NCBI RefSeq assembly: GCF_026810445.1
Contig: NZ_CP113949.1
Span: 4,154,001 to 4,218,000 of the forward strand
Direction of reading: 5' to 3'
From: Pseudomonas sp. BSw22131
GTDB taxonomy: Bacteria; Pseudomonadota; Gammaproteobacteria; Pseudomonadales; Pseudomonadaceae
DNA: 64,000 nt
A program made the position numbers and the translations under genes. Below are positions 43,929 through 53,300 of the stretch, piece after piece. The number at the start of each line of letters is the position of its first letter. Positions within the stretch are counted from its first letter, which is position 1. Under the pieces are notes generated by a model, which had not been told where the DNA came from, made no database searches, and worked only from the letters and a program-made list of their open reading frames with translations.

Positions 43929-45761
43929 ATGCTTTATCGCCGTTTTGAACAACTGATCGACATTTTCCGCGAAGCCCCCACCGCCGCTCCTCCCACCAAA
44001 GTCCTGCCGTTCTACGTGTATTACCTGCGCCAGGTGTGGCCGAGTTTTGCCGCGCTGCTGGTGGTTGGATTGATTGGCGCATTGATCGAGGTTGCGCTGT
44101 TCAGCTACCTGAGCCGCATCATCGACCTGGCACAGGGCACCCCGAACCCCGACTTTTTCCGCATACACGCCACCGAACTGATCTGGATGATGGTCGTTGC
44201 GCTGGTGCTGAGGCCGATCTTCGTGGCGCTGCACGATCTCCTGGTGCACCAGACCATCAGTCCCGGCATGACCAGCATGATTCGCTGGCAGAACCACACG
44301 TACGTGCTCAAACAGAGTCTCAACTTCTTCCAGAACGACTTCGCCGGGCGCATCGCCCAACGCATCATGCAGACGGGCAACTCGCTGCGTGATTCTGCGG
44401 TGCAAGCGGTGGATGCGCTGTGGCATGTGCTGATCTACGCCATCAGCTCCCTGGTGTTGTTCGCTGAAGCCGACTGGCGCCTTATGATTCCGCTGCTTAG
44501 CTGGATTGCGACCTACATCCTCGCGCTGTGTTACTTCGTGCCCCGCGTGAAAGAGCGCTCGGTCGTGTCATCCGATGCCCGGTCAAAGCTGATGGGCCGC
44601 ATCGTCGATGGCTATACCAATATCGCCACCTTGAAGCTATTCGCGCACACCAATTCCGAGCAGCAATACGCCCGAGAAGCGATTACCGAACAGACCGAAA
44701 AAACCCAGCTGGCAGGCCGTGTCATCACCTCGATGGACACCGTGATCACCACGCTCAACGGCATTTTGATTGTCTCCACGACCGGCCTTGCGCTCTGGCT
44801 GTGGAGCCAGTCGCTGATTTCGGTAGGCGCCATCGCGCTGGCCACCGGCCTGGCGATTCGGATCGTCAACATGTCCGGCTGGATCATGTGGGTGGTCAAC
44901 GGCATTTTCGAAAACATCGGCATGGTTCAGGACGGTCTGGAGAGCATTTCCCAGCCTGTCGGCGTGATTGATCGTGAGGCCGCGCCACAATTGACTGTGC
45001 AACAAGGCGCCGTGAAATTCGAAAACCTGGACTTCCATTACGGTAAAGGCAAAGGCGTGATCGAAGGCCTGAACCTGAACATCAAGCCGGGGGAGAAAAT
45101 CGGCTTGATCGGGCCGTCCGGTGCGGGAAAATCAACGTTGGTGAATCTGCTGCTGAGGCTGTACGACGTGCAGGGTGGCAAGATTCTGATTGATGATCAG
45201 GACATCTCCCACATCGCTCAGGAAAGTCTTCGCTCTCATATCGGCATGATCACGCAAGACACGTCGCTGCTGCATCGCTCGATTCGCGACAACTTGCTGT
45301 ACGGCAAACCCGACGCCACTGACGCGGATTTGTGGGAAGCCATGCGCAAGGCGCGGGCGGATGAGTTCATTCCGCTGCTTACCGACTCCGAAGGCCGCAC
45401 CGGGCTGGATGCCCACGTCGGTGAGCGAGACGTGAAGTTATCGGGCGGGCAGCGTCAACGGATCGCCATCACCCGCGTGCTGCTCAAGGACGCGCCGATT
45501 CTGATCATGGACGAAGCGACCTCGGCGCTGGATTCGGAAGTTGAAGCGGCAATCCAAGAGAGCCTGGAAACCCTGATGCAAGGCAAAACGGTGATCGCCA
45601 TTGCCCACAGGCTATCGACCATTGCCCGCATGGATCGTCTGGTGGTGCTTGAAAACGGCCAGATCGCCGAGACCGGCACCCATGCTGAGCTGCTCGCACA
45701 TAAAGGTTTGTACGCGCGGCTTTGGGCGCATCAAACCGGCGGCTTTGTAGGGATGGATTAA
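43929..45761 (+). CDS. ABC transporter, fused permease-ATPase (exporter type)
   Basis: A 610-residue half-transporter. The N-terminal membrane domain has six helices, from FAALLVVGLIGALIEVALFS (about residues 38-57) to about 315. The nucleotide-binding domain starts near 355: Walker A GPSGAGKST, Q-loop ITQDTSLL, signature LSGGQRQRIAITR, Walker B ILIMDEATSALD and switch IAHRLSTI. It fits the MsbA/ABCB-type exporter class and would act as a homodimer in the inner membrane; the substrate (lipid, peptide or drug) is unknown. No partner gene is adjacent. Confidence 0.93.
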   Translation: MLYRRFEQLIDIFREAPTAAPPTKVLPFYVYYLRQVWPSFAALLVVGLIGALIEVALFSYLSRIIDLAQGTPNPDFFRIHATELIWMMVVALVLRPIFVALHDLLVHQTISPGMTSMIRWQNHTYVLKQSLNFFQNDFAGRIAQRIMQTGNSLRDSAVQAVDALWHVLIYAISSLVLFAEADWRLMIPLLSWIATYILALCYFVPRVKERSVVSSDARSKLMGRIVDGYTNIATLKLFAHTNSEQQYAREAITEQTEKTQLAGRVITSMDTVITTLNGILIVSTTGLALWLWSQSLISVGAIALATGLAIRIVNMSGWIMWVVNGIFENIGMVQDGLESISQPVGVIDREAAPQLTVQQGAVKFENLDFHYGKGKGVIEGLNLNIKPGEKIGLIGPSGAGKSTLVNLLLRLYDVQGGKILIDDQDISHIAQESLRSHIGMITQDTSLLHRSIRDNLLYGKPDATDADLWEAMRKARADEFIPLLTDSEGRTGLDAHVGERDVKLSGGQRQRIAITRVLLKDAPILIMDEATSALDSEVEAAIQESLETLMQGKTVIAIAHRLSTIARMDRLVVLENGQIAETGTHAELLAHKGLYARLWAHQTGGFVGMD

Positions 45762-45860
45762 CGTCTTTACAGCCAACTTGTTGGCAGGGCGGTTTGTGGA
45801 TTGGACCGGCAACGCCCGAGCAAACGGCCGGCCACGCTCAGTCACCTGAGACGGCGCCTT

Positions 45861-45950
45861 TGTAGGAGCTGACGAGCCTGAGCGAGGCCGCGATGCAATC
45901 TCTATGACACACCGCAATCGCGGCCTCGCTCAGGCTCGTCAGCTCCTGCA
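45861..45950. repeat. REP doublet with 34-nt near-perfect arms
   Basis: The arms 45861-45894 (TGTAGGAGCTGACGAGCCTG then AGCGAGGCCGCGAT) and 45917-45950 are inverted complements with one mismatch in 34. It lies between convergent genes, where it may act as a transcription-end structure. Confidence 0.88.
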
Positions 45951-45969
45951 GGGGTGTTACCGACCCGGA

Positions 45970-47097
45970 TCAGTCAACCTGCCGATACGGCAGCGCAGTC
46001 CGGGCTTCTTCGGCGTATGCCAATATGCCCGCCCTTTCCTGATCAAGAAAATCTGCCACCGCCTCGCGCAATCCCGGGTGCGTTAGGTAATGCCAGGAAT
46101 GAGTAATCACCGGCTCAAACCCACGAATCAACTTGTGCTCGCCTTGTGCGCCCGCGTCGAAGCGCTTGATACCCTTGTCGATCGCGTACTCCATCCCCTG
46201 ATAAAAACAGGTCTCGAAGTGCAAGCGGTCGAACTCGGCCAGACACCCCCAGTAGCGCCCGTAAAAGCTGTCTCCACCGATCAGGCTGAACGCCATTGCC
46301 ACCGGTCGCGAGCCCTGTTTCGCGAGCACTACCCGGATCGACTCCGGCATGCGATCAGCGACAAGACTGAAGAATTCCCTCGTCAGATAAGGCGCTTGCC
46401 CACGGACTTGGTAGGTATTGGAATAGCAGGCATAAACAAAATCCCACTGCACCTCACTCAGTTGATGGCCTTCGAGCCACTCGAAATCAATGCCCTGCCC
46501 CGCCACTTGCTCACGCTCTTTACGCATCTGCTTACGCTTGCGTGAACTCAATGCGTCGAGAAAATCCTGAAAGTCCCCATACCCACGATTTTGCCAGTGG
46601 TACTGACAACCAATGCGCTGCAACCAGCCGGGCTGCTCGGCCAGCAACGTATCAGTAATCGGGTCGGTGAAATTGACGTGAGCGCTGGACAACGATTCGA
46701 TGTCGAGATAACCCGGTAGCGCGGCCAGCAACTCACGACCGTCTTCAGGCCGCTTGGCCAGCAGACGTGGCCCACTGACCGGACTGAACGGCACGGCCAC
46801 CAGCAACTTCGGGTAGTAGGCGATGCCAGCCCGGCGACAAGCATCCGCCCAGCCATGATCGAACACATACTCGCCAGAGGAGTGCCACTTGCGATACGCC
46901 GGCAACGCGGCAATCAGTTGATCGCCTTCGTAATGCAGCAGGTGTTCGGCGCGCCAGCCGGAGCGTGGACCCAAACTGCCGCTGTCCTCCATTGCGCTCA
47001 AAAAGGCGTGACGCAAAAACGGAGAATCACCCGGTACCAAGTCATCCCACTCTGCGGGCGCCAAGGCCGACAGACTTTCCAATCGATGTAACGGCAT
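45970..47097 (-). CDS. COG3146-type GNAT/FemAB-like acyltransferase
   Basis: About 375 residues from the ATG at 47097, chosen for the GGGGGAC site; a start 12 nt upstream is less likely. The protein reads PLHRLESLSALAPAEWDDLV, SPFLRHAFLSAMEDSGSLGP, then VPFSPVSGPRLL and the late RFDAGAQGEHKLIRGFEPVI. These match the COG3146 group of predicted peptidoglycan-related or GNAT-like N-acyltransferases. The function is unproven. It is convergent with the ABC exporter across a long REP hairpin. Confidence 0.88.
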   Translation of the reverse strand: MPLHRLESLSALAPAEWDDLVPGDSPFLRHAFLSAMEDSGSLGPRSGWRAEHLLHYEGDQLIAALPAYRKWHSSGEYVFDHGWADACRRAGIAYYPKLLVAVPFSPVSGPRLLAKRPEDGRELLAALPGYLDIESLSSAHVNFTDPITDTLLAEQPGWLQRIGCQYHWQNRGYGDFQDFLDALSSRKRKQMRKEREQVAGQGIDFEWLEGHQLSEVQWDFVYACYSNTYQVRGQAPYLTREFFSLVADRMPESIRVVLAKQGSRPVAMAFSLIGGDSFYGRYWGCLAEFDRLHFETCFYQGMEYAIDKGIKRFDAGAQGEHKLIRGFEPVITHSWHYLTHPGLREAVADFLDQERAGILAYAEEARTALPYRQVD

Positions 47098-47368
47098 CAC
47101 GTCCCCCACTCATTTCGACTGCTTGGCGAGTATCACCCATTGGCCCGAATTGCACATGAAATTTGCCTTACAGCGCTCTAGGTGGCGGGTTCAACGAAAT
47201 TTTCACATGTCATGGATATGGCATCACTTCGCCACCGTACTGTAATAATCGACCGCGATACTGGCGCCAGTTTTTAGAGCGTCCGGTTCTAAACGGGGGC
47301 TTTCCCGTTTGCTCCGGACGGTTTTTCAGGGCGGTGTGTGTCCGCCCCACTCAGTAACGGAGATTGAT

Positions 47369-48637
47369 ATGCGTCTTGCTTACACAAAAACTGCGGCGGC
47401 TCTGTGCGGGGGTTTGTTCCTGGCCATGAGCGTTCCGGCCAATGCCGCAGTCGACGCCAAATTGCTCGACATGCTCAAGGCTAACGGATCGATTTCCCCA
47501 TCTCAGTACGCTGAACTGCAAACCGAGCTTGCCAAGGATCAGCAAGTTCAGCAGCAGCAAGCCACGCAAGTCGCTGCAGCGCAAAGCAAGACCGATGAAA
47601 TGAACGCCTTCGCACAGAAAGTGGCCTGGGCCGCCAAGACGCAATTCAAGGGCGACGTTCGCGTGCGTCAGGAAACCATCAAGATTGATGGCCAGAACAA
47701 CAGCCAGGACAAGGACCGCCAGCGCATTCGTGCCCGCCTGGGTGCCTATACCGAGATCAACCCGCAGGTGAGCACCGGTATCCGCATCGCCACCGGCGGC
47801 AGCAACGACGCACGTTCGACCAACCAGGACCTGGACGGCTACTTCGTCAAGAAAGACCTATGGCTGGATCAGGGTTACATCGATTACCACCCTGACGCGA
47901 TCAAGAACCTGCACCTCATCGGCGGCAAGATGAGCCAGCCGTGGGTCAGCATGGGCGACATGATCTGGGACAGCGACATCAATCCAGAAGGTCTGGCGGC
48001 GACTTACAGCTTCCCGGTGAGCAAGAACTTCGAGCTGTTCGGCAGCGCCGGTAACTACACGCTCAAAGACAACATTGATGGCGACGGCACGCAGTTCAAG
48101 AACGACCTGCGCTTGAATGCGGGTCAGTTGGGCGCTCGCTTCACGCCGATCGACGCGTTGAAAGTGACCTTGGGCGGCAGCGTCTATCAGTACCAGAACG
48201 ACAAGGACAGCGCCGCGCTGTCGGTCAACGGCAACAACACCAACCGCTTCCGTTTGCTTGAAGGCTTCGGTCAGGTCGATATCAATGGCCTTGCTGTGCC
48301 GCTGTCGGTGTATGGCCAATATGTGGTCAACAACGCTACCGACAGTGACGAAGATACGGGCTGGCTGACCGGCGTGAAAACCAAAGTGTTTGGTTTCGGT
48401 CTGGACTACAACTACCGCGATACCCAGCGTAACGCTGTGGTTGGCGCGTTCACCGATTCGGACTTCGCCAACGGCACCACCGGTTCACGTGGCCACAAGA
48501 TGAAGGTCAGCTACGACATCGACAAGAACTTCGCAGTCGGCGCTACTTACTTCCTGACCAAGGCTGACTATGCAGTCGCCTCCCAGCGTGACGCGGATGC
48601 CAACACGTTGCAGCTGGACGTAGAAGCGAAGTTCTAA
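47369..48637 (+). CDS. Putative outer-membrane porin
   Basis: About 422 residues from the ATG at 47369; the frame from 47309 is rejected because its first part lies in the untranslated leader. The signal peptide is KTAAALCGGLFLAMSVPANA-A. An N-terminal coiled-coil segment (LLDMLKANGSISPSQYAELQ, then a Gln-rich run) precedes a large beta-barrel with repeated Tyr/Asn strands, ending LQLDVEAKF with the C-terminal Phe needed for barrel insertion. It belongs to the Pseudomonas putative porin type with the coiled-coil head. The likely substrate is unknown. It has a long leader (about 270 bp gap) in which its promoter must lie. Confidence 0.9.
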   Translation: MRLAYTKTAAALCGGLFLAMSVPANAAVDAKLLDMLKANGSISPSQYAELQTELAKDQQVQQQQATQVAAAQSKTDEMNAFAQKVAWAAKTQFKGDVRVRQETIKIDGQNNSQDKDRQRIRARLGAYTEINPQVSTGIRIATGGSNDARSTNQDLDGYFVKKDLWLDQGYIDYHPDAIKNLHLIGGKMSQPWVSMGDMIWDSDINPEGLAATYSFPVSKNFELFGSAGNYTLKDNIDGDGTQFKNDLRLNAGQLGARFTPIDALKVTLGGSVYQYQNDKDSAALSVNGNNTNRFRLLEGFGQVDINGLAVPLSVYGQYVVNNATDSDEDTGWLTGVKTKVFGFGLDYNYRDTQRNAVVGAFTDSDFANGTTGSRGHKMKVSYDIDKNFAVGATYFLTKADYAVASQRDADANTLQLDVEAKF

Positions 48638-48656
48638 AGAAGCAGCTGCATGTAAG

Positions 48657-48707
48657 AAGGGCACAGATTTATTTTCGGTGAAGCGTTGAGAATAAATCGG
48701 TCCCCTT
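48657..48707. repeat. Long inverted repeat, GGGGACnGATTTATT family
   Basis: Left arm 48657-48676 (AAGGGCACAGATTTATTTTC) and right arm 48688-48707 (GAGAATAAATCGGTCCCCTT) pair over 17 of 20 positions with an 11-nt loop, 20 bp after the porin stop. The same core recurs at 63771-63824. It is distinct from the REP family. Confidence 0.7.
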
Positions 48708-48775
48708 GCGTTGAGTTCAAGCTACAAGCCTCAAGCGAAGTGGCTCCCGTCGCCTGAGGCCGCTACATCCTTCCA

Positions 48776-48845
48776 GCCCGCCGTTGCCCTGTCGGATCCC
48801 CATCATCCGTTCGACAGGTCAGCGCCGGGCTGTTTTTGTTTGTTT
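48776..48845 (+). terminator. Candidate terminator region after the porin
   Basis: AGCCCGCCGTTGCCCTGTCG pairs imperfectly with TTCGACAGGTCAGCGCCGGGCT (the CCTGTCG/CGACAGG and AGCCCG/CGGGCT segments). A T-rich run GTTTTTGTTTGTTT ends the structure. It fits an intrinsic terminator for the porin transcript. Confidence 0.5.
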
Positions 48846-48866
48846 ATTGTAGGGGCAGCATTATCT

Positions 48867-49988
48867 TTACTTCTTGCGAAGGATCACGCTGCCAATCGAA
48901 TACCCCGCACCAAAAGAACTCAACACGCCCAGCGCGCCGCTTGGCAGGTCGTCCTGATAGGTGTGCAGCGCAATCACCGAGCCAGCAGAACTGGTATTGG
49001 CGTAGGTGTCGAGAATCACCGGCGCTTCTTCAATCGTTGCCTCGCGGCCGAGCAGCTTTTTGACGATCAGGTGGTTCATGCTCAGATTGGCCTGATGCAG
49101 CCAGAAGCGCTGAACGTCGCTCACATTCAGGCTGTTTTCGTGCAAGTGCGCGCCCACCAGTTCGGCGACCATCGGGCACACATCACGAAAAACCTTGCGG
49201 CCTTCCTGGACGAACAGTTTGTCGGCCTTGCCCTCGCCCTCTTCCGCCGTCCGGTTGAGGAAACCGAAGTTATTGCGGATGTTGTTGGAGAACGTGGTCA
49301 GCAGCTTGGTGCTGACGATGTCGAACTGATAGGCCGACGTCGCAAGATCAGCGCGTTCCACGACCACCGCCGTGGCGGCATCCCCGAAAATGAAGTGACT
49401 GTCGCGATCACGGAAATTCAAATGCGCGGTACAGATCTCAGGGCTTACCACCAGCAGGGCGCGAGCCTGACCCAACTGCACGCTGTTGCAGGCCGCTTGA
49501 ATGCCGAAGGTGGCCGACGAACAGGCAACGTTCATGTCAAAGCCGAAGCCCTGGACGCCCAAAGCGGCTTGTATCTCGATGGAAATAGCGGGGTAGGCAC
49601 GCTGCAGGTTGGAGCAGGCGACGATCACGCCGTCGATGTCTGCGGCGGTTTTGCCTGCGCGCTGCAAGGCTTGCTCGGCCGCCGCAACCCCCATCTGACA
49701 GAGAATCGACCACTCGTCGTTGGAGCGCTCCGGTAGCCGGGGCTTCATGCGTTGTGGATCGAGGATGCCGTCCTTGTCCATGACAAAACGGCTTTTGATG
49801 CCCGACGCCTTTTCGATGAACGCCGCGTTGGACTCGGTCAGCGCCTGCACTTCACCGCGCTCGATGGCCGCAGCATTTTCAGCATTGAACTGCGCAACGT
49901 AGGTGTTGAAAGACTCAACCAACTCATCATTGGAAATGCTGCTGGCCGGGGTGTAGAGCCCGGTGCCACTGATCACGACGTTATGCAC
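48867..49988 (-). CDS. Beta-ketoacyl-ACP synthase III-type enzyme (FabH-like)
   Basis: A 373-residue thiolase-fold enzyme starting at a GTG with AGAGG upstream. The catalytic triad is in order: Cys in ACSSATFG, His in WLHQANLSM and Asn in TYANTSSAGS. The overall pattern (SGTGLYTPASSISNDELVES; IEKASGIKSRFVMDKDGILD; SNLQRAYPAISIEIQAALG) recalls the P. aeruginosa PA3286 type, which takes acyl-CoA beta-oxidation intermediates into fatty-acid synthesis (from memory). Near fadD1, fadD2 and the PhaJ-like gene this fits. Classical FabH using acetyl-CoA is the alternative. Confidence 0.9.
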   Translation of the reverse strand: MHNVVISGTGLYTPASSISNDELVESFNTYVAQFNAENAAAIERGEVQALTESNAAFIEKASGIKSRFVMDKDGILDPQRMKPRLPERSNDEWSILCQMGVAAAEQALQRAGKTAADIDGVIVACSNLQRAYPAISIEIQAALGVQGFGFDMNVACSSATFGIQAACNSVQLGQARALLVVSPEICTAHLNFRDRDSHFIFGDAATAVVVERADLATSAYQFDIVSTKLLTTFSNNIRNNFGFLNRTAEEGEGKADKLFVQEGRKVFRDVCPMVAELVGAHLHENSLNVSDVQRFWLHQANLSMNHLIVKKLLGREATIEEAPVILDTYANTSSAGSVIALHTYQDDLPSGALGVLSSFGAGYSIGSVILRKK

Positions 49989-50367
49989 GGTCGATCCTCT
50001 CTTGTTGATGGCAGCAGGTAAAAGACCTGCTCAGGCATCGGCACTGGCTGTTTTTTGGAACGGCAGTGCCAATGCATCAATAAAACGCTCCGCGGACGGA
50101 GACAATGTTCATGACATTTTGATGTTTTAGGCGCGAAGTTTGCCATATCGGCCGCGGTTTGGCGCGGTCGCGCTTGCGCTTCTGGCCGGAGGAGTCTGGC
50201 TTGCCGACGTTCTGCTGCGACGCGGCATCGGACCCGGTGAACGCGGTGTATCAGAACGACCACGTTGTCAGGTTTTGCTGCCGGTGCCCGGCAGATCGCC
50301 TGCAAGCAGGGCGCCCACGCCTTCGGCAGAAGCCCGGCAGCGCCCGGTAGCGGATCAGCGTCCCGAA
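49989..50367. other. Intergenic region, no gene seen
   Basis: I see no supported gene in 379 bp. Near 50039-50070 a GGCACTG/CAGTGCC pair encloses a T-rich loop, and near 50013 GCAGGT/ACCTGC forms a small hairpin. These may belong to the leader of the FabH-like gene. The frames across 50140-50412 look like random translations. Confidence 0.35.
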
Positions 50368-53300
50368 TCAGCCCTCGACAGCCGCCCACTGCTTGCTCAG
50401 TCGCTTGTCTGAAATCGGCACCTTGGTCCCCAGTTGCTGGCCGAACAACGAGACGCGGTATTCCTCCATCCACCAGCGGTAGACCACCAGCTCATCGTCG
50501 CGCTTGCCCTCTTGGCCGTGCTTGTCGGCGCGGGCCTGGTACTGCGCCCACAGGTTCGCAAGCTCGATGCTCCAGACCCGGTCTTTCTGCACTTGCGCCG
50601 GCAGTTTTTCCAGGCGCATTTCAATGGCTTTCAGATAGCGCGGCAATTCCTTGAGCCATTGCGAAGGGGTTTCGCGCACAAAGCCCGGATAAACCAATTT
50701 GCTCAGTTGCGACTTGATGTCGTTGAGGGCAACTGCCTGGGCGAGATCGATCTTGCCCTTGAAACGCTTTTGCAGGCCGTGCCACAGCTTGAGGATTTCC
50801 AGGGTCAGCTTCGCCAGGCGCTCGGCGTGCTCGGTGAGTGCGCCGCGCTTGCGCTCGGCCAGTGACAGCAAACCGGCACCGTCACGAGGCAGGCTGGCTT
50901 CACCCTCCAGAATGCAGGTGTCGAGACTCGCCAGCAGAATGTCTTCGATCAGCGCATCGACGCGGCCCAATTCGCGGTACAGCAGCCCCAGCTCGGTCTG
51001 CCCAGGCAGTTTGCTGCGCAGGAACTTCGCAGGCTCGGCCAGTTGTTGCAACAACAGCCGCTGCAAGGCTCGACGGTGTTGATATTCGGCCTCGGTGGCG
51101 GTCGAGAACCGTCCTTCCTTGACCGCGCCACCCTCTTCGACCAATGCCGGATAGACCGTCATCGACAGGCCGGCGATGTTCTGCTGGGTCTGCTGGGCCA
51201 CGGCTGCAAACCCTTTCGGCTCCACCGGTTGCTGACTTTTGGCGGTTTGCGGCACGGCCAACGCCGCCTGACTGGCTTGAGCAAACCGTGCGGTCAGCTC
51301 ATCCAGTTCGCGGCCTTCGCCCAGAAACTTGCCGTCGCCGTCGACAATTTCGAGGTTCATCTTCAGGTGGCTTTCAAGCTGTTGCGTCGCCTCAAGCCAC
51401 GCTTCATCAGAAACACGTGCCCCGGTCATGCGCAACAGCTCGCGGCCCAGCGCGTGCGTCAGCGAGCCCTCACCAAAGGTCATGCGCTGCAAAGCGGCTT
51501 TGACGAAATCAGGCACCGGCACGAAGTTTTTGCGCAGCGCCTTGGGCAGGTTGCGAACCAGCGCAATGCACTTGGTTTCCAGCAGCCCCGGCACCAGCCA
51601 CTCCAGGCGCTCGGCAGGCAAGGACAGCAGCAGCGGCGCGGGCACACGCACCGTCACGCCGTCACGCGGATGGTTGGGTTCAAAATGGTAAGTGAGCGAC
51701 AGGGTCAGATCGCCAAGGCGCAACGTGTCCGGGTATTGATTGGCCGTGACCTCGCTGGCTTCGCGGGCCAGCACGTCTTCCTCGCGCATGATCAGCAACT
51801 GAGGGTGTTTCTGGCTTTCGGTCTTGTACCAACTGTCGAACGTCGCGGTCTGGTGAATCTCGGCCGGCAGACGCTCATCGTAAAAACGGTAGAGGGTTTC
51901 TTCGTCCGCCAGAATGTCGCGGCGACGCGCCTTGGCTTCAAGTTCGTCGAGTTCTTCCAGCAGCCTGGCATTGGCGGTCAGGCATTTGGCACGGGACTGA
52001 ATCTCGCCGCGCACCAGCCCTTCGCGGATGAAAAACTCACGGGACACCACCGGATCAATCGGCCCGAAATGCACTGGCCGACGCCCCACCACGATCAGCC
52101 CGAACAGGGTGATCTGTTCAAAAGCGACGACCTGCCCGCGCTTCTTCTCCCAGTGCGGCTCGAAATGGTTTTTCTTGATCAGGTGCCCGGCCAGCGGTTC
52201 GATCCAGTCCGGCTCTATCTTGGCCACCATGCGCGCGTACAGCTTGGTGGTCTCGACCAGTTCAGCGGCCATGATCCACTGCGGACGCTTGCGACCCAGG
52301 CCCGACGATGGATGCACCCAGAAACGCCGTTGACGGGCGCCGAGGTAATCGCCTTCTTCAGTCTTCTGGCCGATCTGGCTGAGCAGACCGGACAAAACGG
52401 CTTTGTGAAATTTCGGGAAGTCGGCCGGCTCTTTATTGACCGTCAGTTGCAGATCGCGGCAGATCAGGCTCAGTTGACGATGGGAATCGCGCCACTCGCG
52501 CAGCCGCAGGTAATTGAGGAAGTTACGACGGCACCAGTTGCGCAACGGGCTGGCGGTCAGTGCCTGGCGCTGCTCCTCAAAACCGCGCCACAGATTGACC
52601 AGTCCGGCGAAATCCGAGTCCTGGTCCTTCCATTGCGCGTGAGCCTGATCGGCTGCCTGCTGACGTTCCGGTGGGCGCTCACGCGGGTCTTGAATCGACA
52701 TCGCGCTGGCGACGATCAGCACTTCCTGCAAACTGCCCTGTCTGGCAGCTTCCAGCAGCATGCGGCCCATGCGCGGGTCAACCGGCAGGCGCGCCAGTTG
52801 ACGGCCCATCGGCGTCAGCTGGTTCTCGCGGTTGACCGCCGAGAGCTCCTGCAACAGGTTGAAGCCGTCGCTGATGGCCTTGCCGTCGGGCGGCTCGATG
52901 AAGGGGAAATCGGTGATCTCGCCCAGACGCAAATGCAGCATCTGAAGAATCACGGCCGCAAGGTTAGTGCGCAGAATTTCCGGATCGGTGAAGCCTGGAC
53001 GACTGTTGAAATCTTCTTCGCTGTACAAACGCACGCAGAGTCCGGGTTCGACCCGACCGCATCTGCCTTTACGCTGATTGGCGCTGGCCTGGGAAATAGC
53101 CTCGATGGGCAAGCGCTGCACCTTGGCGCGATAGCTGTAGCGGCTGATGCGCGCGGTGCCGGTGTCGATGACGTAGCGGATACCCGGCACGGTCAGCGAG
53201 GTTTCGGCGACGTTGGTGGCCAGTACCACACGACGACCCGGATGCGACTGAAAAATGCGCTGCTGTTCGGCAGGCGAAAGGCGCGCGTAAAGCGGCAGGA

